From contig DAIDJG010000289.1 in assembly GCA_027451445.1 (NCBI GenBank), positions 1 through 35,533 on the forward strand: a stretch of 35,533 nt of DNA. Direction: 5' to 3'. Positions 23,880 to 31,466 of this stretch are shown here, piece by piece. Source of the DNA: Singulisphaera sp. Its GTDB lineage: Bacteria > Planctomycetota > Planctomycetia > Isosphaerales > Isosphaeraceae. The notes beneath the pieces are model-generated. The model searched no databases. It worked only from the letters and a program-made list of their open reading frames with translations, and was not told the DNA's origin. The translations under genes and the position numbers were made by a program. Position 1 is the first letter of the stretch, and the number at the start of each line of letters is the position of its first letter.

Positions 23880-25037
23880 TCATAGGACGGATGCGAGGAC
23901 GAAGCGAGCCACGTTCAAGATCCCCGCGCGCTCCGAAGGGGTGAACTCCCCGCGCGCGATGATGGCGTCGAGCGTGCGGATCGCGTTGGTCATGAGCACG
24001 ATCTGCGTACGACCGATTTGCAACTCTTCCCGTCGCTCAAGCAAGCAACTCATCGCGCCTCGCAGAGTAACGGCCTCGGCTAGCGGGTTGTCGGCCGCGG
24101 CAACCCAGCGCGGGGGTTCGGGCGAACGAGCGGCTTCGCGGCAGACGTCAAACACCACGCGGGTGATTGACTCAGCCTTGGGATAGTTGATGGTTTCGGG
24201 CACGTCGCGAGGCGAGTGGTAGCACGGGTTCTCACCGGTCGAGAAGAAAAGGAAGGGGACCTTCCGAGAGCGGAAGGGGCCATAGTCGCTTCGGTCCAGC
24301 AGCAGCAGGTCCGAACCGAGCAAGCCCACCTTCAAGGCCGGGCGCTGAGAGGCCGCTTCCTCGATCCAGGGCCGGACGCTCGGCACATGCTCCGATCCCA
24401 TCACGAACACATACTCCGTGCAGCCCCCACCGAGTGAGCGCCCAATCATATCGGCCGTGACGAAAAGCGCCACGCGGCTGAGCGGAATGGGCGAGTGTTC
24501 GGCGAAGTAGCGGGAGCCGAACAGTCCGATCTCTTCGAGATCGAAGCCAATGAACATGATGCTGCGACGCGGCTTCTCGGCGCCCTGGGTGAAGCAGCGT
24601 GCGATTTCGAGCATCATCGCGACGCCCGAGGCGTTGTCATCCGCACCGGGGTAGAGCACACCGTCACGCACGCCGAGATGGTCGAAGTGGGCGGAGACGA
24701 TGAGCCACTGGGTTCGTAGCTCCGGGTCCGAGCCGCGCAGGATCGCACCCACGTTACGTCCCTGGATCTTCCCTTCCTCACGCGCGGGGATGTTCTGATA
24801 GAAATCACCGTCGAAGAGGGGTTCCAGTCCGAGTGTGCGGAATTGTTCGACGATGTAGGCGGCGGCCTTCTGTCCGCCTTCGCCGCGACGCCCTTCGAAC
24901 TCGGGGTCGGCGAGCTTTGTGATAATCGCCTTCAGACGTGCTTGTTCGGGTTCTGGGGGCTGCGCGAAGACCGTTCGGCCGGGCGCGAGCGTGCCCAAGA
25001 GAAGAAGGGCGTAGGGGAGGAACCTCCGTGTCATCAT
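23880..25037 (-). CDS. Secreted M28-family zinc aminopeptidase
   Basis: A 385-residue protein with a signal peptide (YALLLLGTLAPGRTVFAQ, about 8-26). It carries the M28 metal and catalytic set in order: His/Asp in SAHFDHLG, Asp in GADDNASG, the Glu pair in DLEEIGLFGSRYF, Asp in TADMIGRS, and His in CYHSPRDVPETINY. It should remove N-terminal residues from peptides using two zinc ions outside the cytoplasm. The final ~70 residues are a helical extension after the catalytic domain. A second ATG directly follows the first (25034). It is divergent from the small aromatic secreted protein at 25221. Confidence 0.92.
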   Translation of the reverse strand: MMTRRFLPYALLLLGTLAPGRTVFAQPPEPEQARLKAIITKLADPEFEGRRGEGGQKAAAYIVEQFRTLGLEPLFDGDFYQNIPAREEGKIQGRNVGAILRGSDPELRTQWLIVSAHFDHLGVRDGVLYPGADDNASGVAMMLEIARCFTQGAEKPRRSIMFIGFDLEEIGLFGSRYFAEHSPIPLSRVALFVTADMIGRSLGGGCTEYVFVMGSEHVPSVRPWIEEAASQRPALKVGLLGSDLLLLDRSDYGPFRSRKVPFLFFSTGENPCYHSPRDVPETINYPKAESITRVVFDVCREAARSPEPPRWVAAADNPLAEAVTLRGAMSCLLERREELQIGRTQIVLMTNAIRTLDAIIARGEFTPSERAGILNVARFVLASVL

Positions 25038-25220
25038 CGGTCATTCGGCCCAGAGAGCCGACCTCCTCATTGGAAAAACGGGTGCATGTGTTCGAGTTTG
25101 CCGGAGTGGGAAAACCGTACCGGGGATCGAAAAAAAAATGGGCCTGGTCACGCACGCTCGTTTTTCATGTGTCATGCTACCTCCAGGTCCGGGAATCTGT
25201 TCCCTACACGGAGGTGGATT

Positions 25221-25559
25221 GTGACGCGAGCCTCATGGATTAAGGCGATTGCGGTCGGCGCGGTGCTGTTCGGATTCAGCGGCGCCGGCTCCGCGCAAGC
25301 TCAGGACTGGACGGATTACCTGCACTGGCCCTACGTTCCTCCCCAAGTTCCAGGCAACGGGTTTGAATACCGCTCGCTCTACGACGGTTTCTACGTCTAT
25401 CCTCGCGAAGAGCGGATCGTGCCCCAGATTCAGGGTCCCTACTACCGCAATTATTACGGCGGACGCCGTATTTTCGGGTATCGGCACCCCAACAACTGGC
25501 ACGGCTTGGACAAAATGAAGTACTACCAGGGCTACCACTTCACGCTCGACGTCTTCTAA
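25221..25559 (+). CDS. Small secreted aromatic protein of planctomycete type
   Basis: A 112-residue protein. The GTG start at 25221 follows GGAGG (25210-25214) at 6 nt, much better than any ATG in the longer open frame. A signal peptide (IAVGAVLFGFSGAGSAQA) leads to a mature part very rich in Tyr, Trp and Pro: DWTDYLHWPYVPPQVPGNGF, YDGFYVYPREERIVPQ, YRNYYGGRRIFGYRHPNNWH, ending YHFTLDVF. I recall a planctomycete family with this pattern, sometimes labelled calmodulin-binding without experimental basis. Function unknown; the envelope is the likely location. Confidence 0.8.
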   Translation: MTRASWIKAIAVGAVLFGFSGAGSAQAQDWTDYLHWPYVPPQVPGNGFEYRSLYDGFYVYPREERIVPQIQGPYYRNYYGGRRIFGYRHPNNWHGLDKMKYYQGYHFTLDVF

Positions 25560-25760
25560 CGGCGGTTTGGAGACAGCGGCGGCCGGTGGAATTGTCCCTG
25601 GATTGCAACTTGATCGACTCCTTGTCAATCCGAACGACTTCACCGGTCGCCGCTGCGTTGCTCCGCAATGGTGCTCAGCGTTTGTCCCAGAATTCTGGGG
25701 AACGCACAGGTCCGGAGATCGTCGGACGCTGCTCATTCGCATTTCCACGCCCGCTCCGCC

Positions 25761-25809
25761 AAAAAAGGGGGACAGGCACCTCGAAGACTCGGAGCCAGTC
25801 CCCCTTTTT
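25761..25809. terminator. Long symmetric hairpin between convergent genes
   Basis: AAAAAAGGGGGACAGGCACC at the left pairs with GAGCCAGTCCCCCTTTTT at the right (about 16 of 18 pairs), with A-run and T-run at the ends, so it is a bidirectional intrinsic terminator for the convergent genes ending at 25559 and 25839. GGGGACAGGCACC/GGAGCCAGTCCCC arms also resemble a widespread REP-like repeat. Confidence 0.7.
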
Positions 25810-25838
25810 CGGCTCCGCTCCGCTTCCGGGACAGACTC

Positions 25839-27011
25839 TCAGCCCGCGCGGCTGTCGCCGAGTCCACACGCCATTTCATAGTACGCATCCGCGGCGGCAC
25901 GAACCTGGTCGAGCTCGACCCATTCGTCCTTCGTGTGCGCCTGGGCGATATCTCCAGGCCCGAAGACGAGGCAGGGCAACCCCGTCGCATTGAGCGGGCC
26001 CGCATCGGTTCCATACGGGACGCCGATGACGTTCGGGGTGCGTCCGGTCGCACGCGCGACGGCCTGGCTGATACTTGCCAACCGCTCGCCGCTCGGGGCT
26101 CGCTGCGCCGAGAGGGGCGGGAGGTTGATCCAGGGGTCGCCGAATTCCAACCAGTCGGGCGCACCGATTCCCTTCTCCAGCGCGGCCCAGGCCCGTTGCA
26201 TGGTCTCCTCACCGGATTCGCCCGGCAAAACGCGGCGATCGATCTCGGCCTCGCACCAGTCGGGAACCACGTTCACGCTTTGTCCCCCTTCGATGCGCCC
26301 GACCGAGAGGCTGGGGGGGCCGAGGACGGGGTCCGGGGTCGAGTCGCCCAGCGACTTTGCGTGGGCCGCCAGCACTTCGATGACTTTGGCCATTCGGTAG
26401 ATCGCGTTTGCCCCGAGGTGTGGGGTGGAGCTGTGGCAGGCCACCCCTCGCGTGCGCACTTTCCAACGGATCGCGCCCTTGTGGCAGTTGACGAGATCGA
26501 GCATCGTCGGCTCGGCCACGATGGCGACGTCGGCTCCGTGCCCGTGCGCAGCGAGGCGCGATGAGCCTTTATGCGTGAACTCCTCATCCACCGTGCATGC
26601 CATCAGGACCGAGGCCGAACCTTTGGGACGTTCGCGAACCAGTCGCGCGAAGGCGGTTAACATGGCCGCCATTCCACCCTTGATATCGCAAGAACCGCGC
26701 CCATAAAGCCGACCGTTTTCGACGGTCGGCAAAAAGGGCGGGATCGTCATCCCATCCGTCGGGACGGTGTCCTGGTGGGCATCAAACAGGAGCTTCGTCG
26801 CTGCACCGGGTGCTTCGTAGTAGGCCAGGATGTTGTCGCGGCCCGGCGCGATGGTCTGGCGCTCACAGGCGATTCCCAGTTCGCGAAACCAATCTTCGAG
26901 GTAGTCCGACATCCTCCCCTCGAGAAAGCCAGGCCCGCTCAGCGGTCGCCCCATCGGGTTGACGCTCGGGATCGCGACGAGATCAGACAAGAGGCGGGTC
27001 ACGGCATCCAC
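25839..27011 (-). CDS. M20-family peptidase/deacylase (ArgE/DapE-like)
   Basis: A 390-residue metal-dependent hydrolase of the acetylornithine deacetylase/succinyl-diaminopimelate desuccinylase family. Motifs in order: DAHQDTVPTDG (metal His and Asp), GRGSCDIKGGMAAM (bridging Asp), TVDEEFTHKGS (catalytic and metal Glu), VAEPT, and the C-terminal AHTKDEWVEL with a metal His. The lid domain lies about residues 165-280. A GTG at 27011 with GGAG 9 nt upstream is preferred over the TTG at 27056, which has no ribosome-binding site and adds a poor N-terminus. No signal peptide, so cytoplasmic. No arginine or lysine biosynthesis genes are adjacent, so the true substrate is open. Confidence 0.88.
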   Translation of the reverse strand: MDAVTRLLSDLVAIPSVNPMGRPLSGPGFLEGRMSDYLEDWFRELGIACERQTIAPGRDNILAYYEAPGAATKLLFDAHQDTVPTDGMTIPPFLPTVENGRLYGRGSCDIKGGMAAMLTAFARLVRERPKGSASVLMACTVDEEFTHKGSSRLAAHGHGADVAIVAEPTMLDLVNCHKGAIRWKVRTRGVACHSSTPHLGANAIYRMAKVIEVLAAHAKSLGDSTPDPVLGPPSLSVGRIEGGQSVNVVPDWCEAEIDRRVLPGESGEETMQRAWAALEKGIGAPDWLEFGDPWINLPPLSAQRAPSGERLASISQAVARATGRTPNVIGVPYGTDAGPLNATGLPCLVFGPGDIAQAHTKDEWVELDQVRAAADAYYEMACGLGDSRAG

Positions 27012-27254
27012 GGAATGAGGCTCCGTTGCAAAACTCGAGGTAGCTTGTCGTTCCAACCGTTGGGCTGATCATACACGCACCGAGCCTTCGCGTCACGGGA
27101 GGCGTGCATGTCAGACCGGCGCCCGTCGCTTTCCCGTCCATTGCCGCGGTGGTTTCCGTGCTCATCCCCGCCGCGAGATTGATAAAAAAAACGACATACC
27201 GCACCGTCTCGGTTTTCATTCCCTACCTTAAACCTTAGAGGAGGATTCCGCTTG

Positions 27255-27269
27255 ATGGATTTGGCTTAA
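27255..27269 (+). CDS. Four-codon leader ORF (MDLA) before the thioester-domain gene
   Basis: ATG-GAT-TTG-GCT-TAA is preceded by GAGGAGG, a stronger Shine-Dalgarno than that of the real gene 42 bp further on. Both starts lie within the same 12-bp sequence, GCTTGATGGATT (27250-27261 and 27292-27303), so the leader looks like a duplicated start region. It could reduce, couple or regulate translation of the downstream gene. Confidence 0.4.
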   Translation: MDLA

Positions 27270-27296
27270 CTCTGGCGAATGGGGAGAATCTGCTTG

Positions 27297-28121
27297 ATGG
27301 ATTACCAAGGTCCTTTGAAAACGTCCCGGTCGCGTTTGTTTCCCAAATTGGTCTTGTTTGGCGGATTGGCGGTTTTTCTACAGTCGGGGGTCGGGGTTCG
27401 CGCGTCTTCCATGCTTTCGATGTCAGTGAAAGGGGGCGCGGAGAATCTGCAACGGTTTACGGCGGAGTTTACCGGCCTCGACTCCGCGCCCACGACGTAT
27501 TACGCCGGCACGTTCACCGCCAGCCTGAATGGCGGTCCCAGCTTTGACTCGTACTGCGTCGACCTGTACCACACCGACTTCGTCAGTGGGACGTCCGGTC
27601 CGTCCTACCTGGTCAATCCGGTCCCGATTGCCGATTTGACGTCGGGAAGCGGAGGCAACGGCTCAGGGGTGGGCTACTTGTATGACCAGTTCGCCCCCGT
27701 CGTGGCTGCGATGTCCCCTGGGCAGGCCCAGAACATCGATGGGGCCGCACTTCAAGTGGCGATCTGGAAGGTCGAGTACGACAATGGCGGGCCGCTGACA
27801 ACCGGCAACTTTACAGTCCGGGATTCGAGCAATCCAAGTTCGGTCCAGCACCAGATCTTCCAGGAAGCGACCTACTTCCTGAGTTTCTACAACGGCACAC
27901 AATCCGGCGACGCATTGTGGCTTGCGGCCCTGACCCACCCTTTGAGCAAGAGCGGCGTTCCGATCAACCAGGACTTGATCGGTCCGGTCGATCCAGGATC
28001 CCAAGCGCAGCTTCCGCCGTTAGCGGCGCCTGAACCGGCCACGATCATTTCGGGCGCACTCGGAGCGCTCGGCTTGCTCGCGTACCGCTGGAGAGTACGC
28101 CGACGACGGCCGGAAGCGTAA
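27297..28121 (+). CDS. PEP-CTERM surface protein with thioester-adhesin-like domain
   Basis: A 274-residue exported protein starting at ATG 27297 (GGGGAG 9 nt upstream; ATG 27279 is an alternative). A signal peptide (LVLFGGLAVFLQSGVGVRAS) comes first. The body has the two marks of Cys-Gln thioester (TED/TQXA) domains: FDSYCVDLYH (Cys87) and GAALQVAIWKVEYDNG (Gln153). In that family Cys and Gln side chains form an internal thioester that bonds covalently to host or matrix amines. The C-terminus APEPATIISGALGALGLLAY then RWRVRRRR is a PEP-CTERM sorting signal. The combination suggests a surface adhesin anchored by exosortase. Domain call by motif; moderate confidence. Confidence 0.75.
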   Translation: MDYQGPLKTSRSRLFPKLVLFGGLAVFLQSGVGVRASSMLSMSVKGGAENLQRFTAEFTGLDSAPTTYYAGTFTASLNGGPSFDSYCVDLYHTDFVSGTSGPSYLVNPVPIADLTSGSGGNGSGVGYLYDQFAPVVAAMSPGQAQNIDGAALQVAIWKVEYDNGGPLTTGNFTVRDSSNPSSVQHQIFQEATYFLSFYNGTQSGDALWLAALTHPLSKSGVPINQDLIGPVDPGSQAQLPPLAAPEPATIISGALGALGLLAYRWRVRRRRPEA

Positions 28122-28129
28122 AGATGCAT

Positions 28130-28157
28130 TCGCGGCGGCGTTCGACAGCCGCCGCGA
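28130..28157. terminator. GC-rich hairpin between convergent genes
   Basis: TCGCGGCGGC and GCCGCCGCGA form a perfect 10-bp stem with an 8-nt loop, starting 9 bp after the stop of the thioester-domain gene and facing the EF-P stop at 28187. TTT follows on the plus side. Confidence 0.65.
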
Positions 28158-28186
28158 TTTCGCGTGGGAGCCTGTTGGGCGCGTGC

Positions 28187-28750
28187 TTACTTCACGCGCT
28201 CGATGTACTCGCCGGTCCGGGTGTCGATGCGGATCTTTTCACCCGGGCCAATGAATGGCGGGACCTGAACTTTCAGGCCGGTCTCGAGCACGGCTTCCTT
28301 GTACTGGTTGGTGGCGGTGGCACCCTTGATCGACGGCGGCGTATCCGTGACCACCAGCTCGACCGAGGCCGGCACGTCCACCGACACGGCCTTTCCACCG
28401 ACGTACTGAACGGTCACTTTCGCTTCGGGGAGCAGGTACTGCATGGCCGTCCCGAGGATTTCATCCGGAAAGCTCAACTGGTCGTACGTCTCGGTGTCCA
28501 TGAACACGTGCTCGTCGCCGGCGGAGTACGAGTAGACGTACTCCTTCGTTTCGACGTAGGGCACCTCGATCTGGTCGACCGAGCGGAGGCGCTTGTCGAT
28601 CAAGGAGCCTGAGTTCATGTTGCGCAGCTTCGTCTGAACCATCGCGCGCAGGTTGCCCGGTGTGTGGTGCGCGAAGTCAACGACGACGTAGTTGACTCCG
28701 TCCATCGTGATCACCATACCGCGGCGAATGTCAGTTGCCTTGATCATCAT
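28187..28750 (-). CDS. Elongation factor P family protein (EF-P/YeiP-like)
   Basis: A 187-residue three-domain protein: N-terminal KOW-like domain (MIKATDIRRGMVITMDGVNY), central OB domain (EYVYSYSAGDEHVFMDTETY, about 70-89), and C-terminal OB domain ending GLKVQVPPFIGPGEKIRIDT, the EF-P signature region. EF-P enters stalled ribosomes and helps polyproline synthesis. The loop that normally carries the modified lysine (PGKG in E. coli, Lys34) reads HHTPGNLRA, with Asn33 in its place, as in unmodified or YeiP-like paralogues. ATG 28750 is followed by a second ATG. The weak ribosome-binding region and repeats upstream are listed separately. Either the main EF-P of this lineage or a paralogue. 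Confidence 0.9.
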   Translation of the reverse strand: MMIKATDIRRGMVITMDGVNYVVVDFAHHTPGNLRAMVQTKLRNMNSGSLIDKRLRSVDQIEVPYVETKEYVYSYSAGDEHVFMDTETYDQLSFPDEILGTAMQYLLPEAKVTVQYVGGKAVSVDVPASVELVVTDTPPSIKGATATNQYKEAVLETGLKVQVPPFIGPGEKIRIDTRTGEYIERVK

Positions 28751-28770
28751 GGTGGTACGAGTGACCCCCG

Positions 28771-28859
28771 AACGAACAAACTTGTCTTGTCATCCTGTTC
28801 CCAACGAACAAACGCCGCGGTCGCATGGGCGCGACCCGGCGCTCGATATGAAATCGAGC
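28771..28859. promoter_or_regulatory. Direct repeats and stems upstream of the EF-P gene
   Basis: AACGAACAAAC occurs at 28771-28781 and 28803-28813, 32 bp apart (about three helical turns), 20-65 bp before the EF-P start. Further upstream lie two perfect stems: GGTCGC/GCGACC (about 28819-28836) and GCTCGAT/ATCGAGC (28841-28859). They may form operator sites or structures in the 5' leader of the EF-P transcript. Confidence 0.35.
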
Positions 28860-29018
28860 CTAACGAACGGCACCAATTCTGCCTAGATCATTTACAGGCG
28901 CCCGCAGGGTATCGCACCAGCGGGGGCCCGGCGCGACCAGAAACTCGCGAACGCGAGTGTCGGGCCGATCGTACCATAGAGAATGGAGCAAGATGCGCGA
29001 CATCATGAGGAGGCGAGC

Positions 29019-29594
29019 GTGCGAATCTTACTCCACGCGCACGATGGTGATATTCTCGTTGATTTTCTGGAATCTGACGAGGAGGATCACGAGGAATCAG
29101 GCAAGGCGCACGGGCCGGTTCGCCGGTTTATCGAGCGTAAATTCTTACACCTTAAGGAGAAGTGGAATACTTCGGAGAGCTGGTTCATCCGGAAGTTGCG
29201 CGAGCTGTGGCACTGGCTGCATAGGAACACGTTTCCCGATGAGTCCGCGCTGACGCGCCTGCGGACGACTTCGGGCGTGGAGATCGTCTTTTCCCCGCCG
29301 CTATCCGAGGACGACGCTCAGCGCGTTTGGAGGCAATATTTGGCCGCGCGACAGAAGCGCCATGCGTGGTGGCTGGGGTTCAACGCCGTGATCGCGCCGT
29401 TTACGGTTCTGCTCGGTCCACTTCCGGGTCCGAACCTGATAGGTTACTGGTTCGCGTATCGCACCGTGCTGCATACGATGATTCTGGTAGGGCTCCGGAA
29501 AACGCGACGGGGCAAGGTACCTACCGCGTTCTCACCGTGTGGGACCGCGGTCTGCGGCGACGTAACGCCGCAGGTCAGTGTTGGGGCCCGGTAG
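29019..29594 (+). CDS. Mit_KHE1-like (K+/H+ exchange-related) protein
   Basis: A 191-residue protein. The GTG start at 29019 follows AGGAGG at 5 nt, better than the ATG at 28983. The N-terminal half is charged and helical (VRILLHAHDGDILVDFLESD...). The C-terminal half has a hydrophobic segment and the motif GPLPGPNLIGYWFAYRTVLH (about 138-157), which matches the core of the mitochondrial K+-H+ exchange-related family (Mit_KHE1). Such bacterial relatives are known but uncharacterised. It heads an operon with the phosphatase-like gene (43-bp gap) and two glycosyltransferases. Membrane-associated; the transport role is unproven. Confidence 0.65.
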   Translation: MRILLHAHDGDILVDFLESDEEDHEESGKAHGPVRRFIERKFLHLKEKWNTSESWFIRKLRELWHWLHRNTFPDESALTRLRTTSGVEIVFSPPLSEDDAQRVWRQYLAARQKRHAWWLGFNAVIAPFTVLLGPLPGPNLIGYWFAYRTVLHTMILVGLRKTRRGKVPTAFSPCGTAVCGDVTPQVSVGAR

Positions 29595-29637
29595 AACGCT
29601 GCCCGGACTGTCGATCGTGTACGAGGACCGCGCTTCG

Positions 29638-30381
29638 ATGCGAGTTCTGACCTACAACATTCACAGAGGGATCGGTGGACGCGACCACCGCTATCGGCTC
29701 GATCGGATCATACGCGTCATTGAGGACGCGGCCCCGGACCTCATTTGCCTTCAGGAGGTTGATCGCAAACTCAAACGGTCTGGGTACGACGATCAGCCGA
29801 AAGCGTTGGCAGCCGCGTTTCGCTCGGCCGGCAAGTTGTTTCAACCCAATGTCAAGTTTGGCCAGGGGTGTTATGGAAACCTTCTCCTGTCGCGGTGGCC
29901 GCTGCGAGACTCGCGCAAGGTCTCGCTCAAGCTCAAGTGGCACTGGCCGCGCGGGGCGTCCTTGGCTGTGGTTGAGACGCCCGAAGGTCCACTCCACCTG
30001 GTCAACTGGCACCTCGGCCTGGGCGAGCGCGAGCGGCACCGGCAGGTCCGCCACCTGTTGAACCACAGCCATTTCCAGGAGTGGGTGCATCAATTGCCGA
30101 CGATGATCATTGGCGACTCCAACGACTGGCGGAACACACTGGCCCACGGGCCGTTCGCCCGGCACGGGTTCCACCACGTCACGGCCCCTCGCGAGCATTT
30201 CCGCACGTTCCCTGCGTACTACGCCATGGTGTCACTCGACAAGGCGTTTGCGAGGGGGGCGATCGAGGTGAAGGGTGTCCATGTTGTGCACACCCATCTG
30301 AGCCGCCGGGCATCGGACCATTTGCCGTTGGTGATCGACTTTCATCTTCCTAACGCCTCGGCGCCGACGGGGGCGTCGTGA
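29638..30381 (+). CDS. Endonuclease/exonuclease/phosphatase-family hydrolase
   Basis: A 247-residue member of the EEP fold, starting at ATG 29638. Motifs in order: LTYNIHRGIGG (Asn7), LICLQEVDRK (catalytic Glu40), HLVNWHLGLGERERHRQV, IIGDSNDW (Asp and Asn), and the C-terminal SDHLPLVIDF (Asp-His). It hydrolyses phosphodiester or phosphomonoester bonds with Mg2+; no signal peptide, so cytoplasmic. GAGGA lies 11 nt upstream. Its stop overlaps the next start (TGATG), so it is co-translated with the glycosyltransferase genes; a lipid or sugar phosphate substrate is thus possible, but DNA or RNA cannot be excluded. Confidence 0.88.
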   Translation: MRVLTYNIHRGIGGRDHRYRLDRIIRVIEDAAPDLICLQEVDRKLKRSGYDDQPKALAAAFRSAGKLFQPNVKFGQGCYGNLLLSRWPLRDSRKVSLKLKWHWPRGASLAVVETPEGPLHLVNWHLGLGERERHRQVRHLLNHSHFQEWVHQLPTMIIGDSNDWRNTLAHGPFARHGFHHVTAPREHFRTFPAYYAMVSLDKAFARGAIEVKGVHVVHTHLSRRASDHLPLVIDFHLPNASAPTGAS

Positions 30382-31466
30382 TGGGATCAGCGGCCTCGAA
30401 GGTTTGCGTGGCTCACGTCACTTTTGGGCTCGACGTGGGAGGCTTGGAGAAACTGCTCGTCGAGTTCGCAAGGCACGTGGACCGCGACCGGTTCGCGCTG
30501 GAATTCATTTCGCTCGGCGGCCGAGGACGGCTCGCGGGCGATGTCGAGGCCTGCGGCTGGCCGGTGTCGGCGCTGGAGGAGGCCCAGGGACTTCGCCCCG
30601 GGCTCGTTGTGAAACTCGTCCGCCTTCTCCGCGCGCGCCGATTCGATGTCGTCCACACCCATGATAACCGGCCGCTGGTTTACGGTGGCCTCGCCGCGCG
30701 CGTTGCGGGTGTCCCGCGGCTGATCCACAGCCGGCACGGACGAAGCTTCGGGACCTCAGGTCGAGAGATCGCCCTGGTGGGACTCGTTTCTCGACTCACG
30801 GACCGGATCGTCTGCGTTTCGGAAGACGCCACGCAGCTCAGCGCGCGCCAGGGAATCGCCCCGTCGAAACTGTGCACGATCTGGAATGGCATCGACCTCG
30901 AACGGTTCGCCGCTGGCGAGCCCAATCCCCACGGTCCGGCAGCGATCGTCGCTCGGCTGAGCCCGGAGAAGGACATCGCGACGCTGCTTCGCGCGTGGAG
31001 CCTCGTCGTCCGAGAAATCCCTTCCGCCCGGCTCGTGATTGCGGGAGACGGACCGTGCCGGCACGACCTGGAATCACTCGCGAGAGAGCTCTCTCTCACC
31101 GACCAGGTCGAGTTCAAAGGCGAGGTCCACGATGTCGCCGGTCTGCTCGGTGATGCGCGGTTGTTCGTGCTCTCGTCGATCTCGGAAGGCGTCTCGCTCA
31201 CGTTGCTCGAGGCCATGGCGCGTGGGCTGCCGGTGGTCGCGACTCGCGTGGGCGGGAACACCGAAGTGGTGGTCGACGGTGAGACTGGGGTGCTTGTGCC
31301 TCCCTCGGAGCCGGAATCACTTGCACAGGCGCTGCTCCATCTCTTCGGCGATGCCGACGAAAGCCGTCGCATGGGGCTTGCCGGGCGCCGCCGCGTGGAA
31401 GAGCACTTCGACGTGCGCAAGATGGTTGCAGCTTACGAGCGGCTCTACTGCGAGGACGCGCGATGA
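30381..31466 (+). CDS. GT4-type glycosyltransferase
   Basis: A 361-residue GT-B fold enzyme (start ATG 30381; GTG 30378 is an alternative). N-terminal acceptor domain begins VAHVTFGLDVGGLEKLLVEF, with FDVVHTHDNRPLVYG. C-terminal nucleotide-sugar domain has VARLSPEKDIATLLRAWSLV, LVIAGDGPCRHDLE, and the E-x7-E signature in SSISEGVSLTLLEAMARGLP, followed by VATRVGGNTEVV. It adds a sugar to a surface polysaccharide or lipid; donor and acceptor are unknown. It overlaps the next glycosyltransferase by 4 bp (ATGA). Confidence 0.93.
   Translation: MGSAASKVCVAHVTFGLDVGGLEKLLVEFARHVDRDRFALEFISLGGRGRLAGDVEACGWPVSALEEAQGLRPGLVVKLVRLLRARRFDVVHTHDNRPLVYGGLAARVAGVPRLIHSRHGRSFGTSGREIALVGLVSRLTDRIVCVSEDATQLSARQGIAPSKLCTIWNGIDLERFAAGEPNPHGPAAIVARLSPEKDIATLLRAWSLVVREIPSARLVIAGDGPCRHDLESLARELSLTDQVEFKGEVHDVAGLLGDARLFVLSSISEGVSLTLLEAMARGLPVVATRVGGNTEVVVDGETGVLVPPSEPESLAQALLHLFGDADESRRMGLAGRRRVEEHFDVRKMVAAYERLYCEDAR

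Noticed and set aside
24843-25220. Upstream extension of the small aromatic secreted protein
   Set aside because: Overlaps the divergent M28 gene and hides the signal peptide; GTG 25221 has a far better SD.
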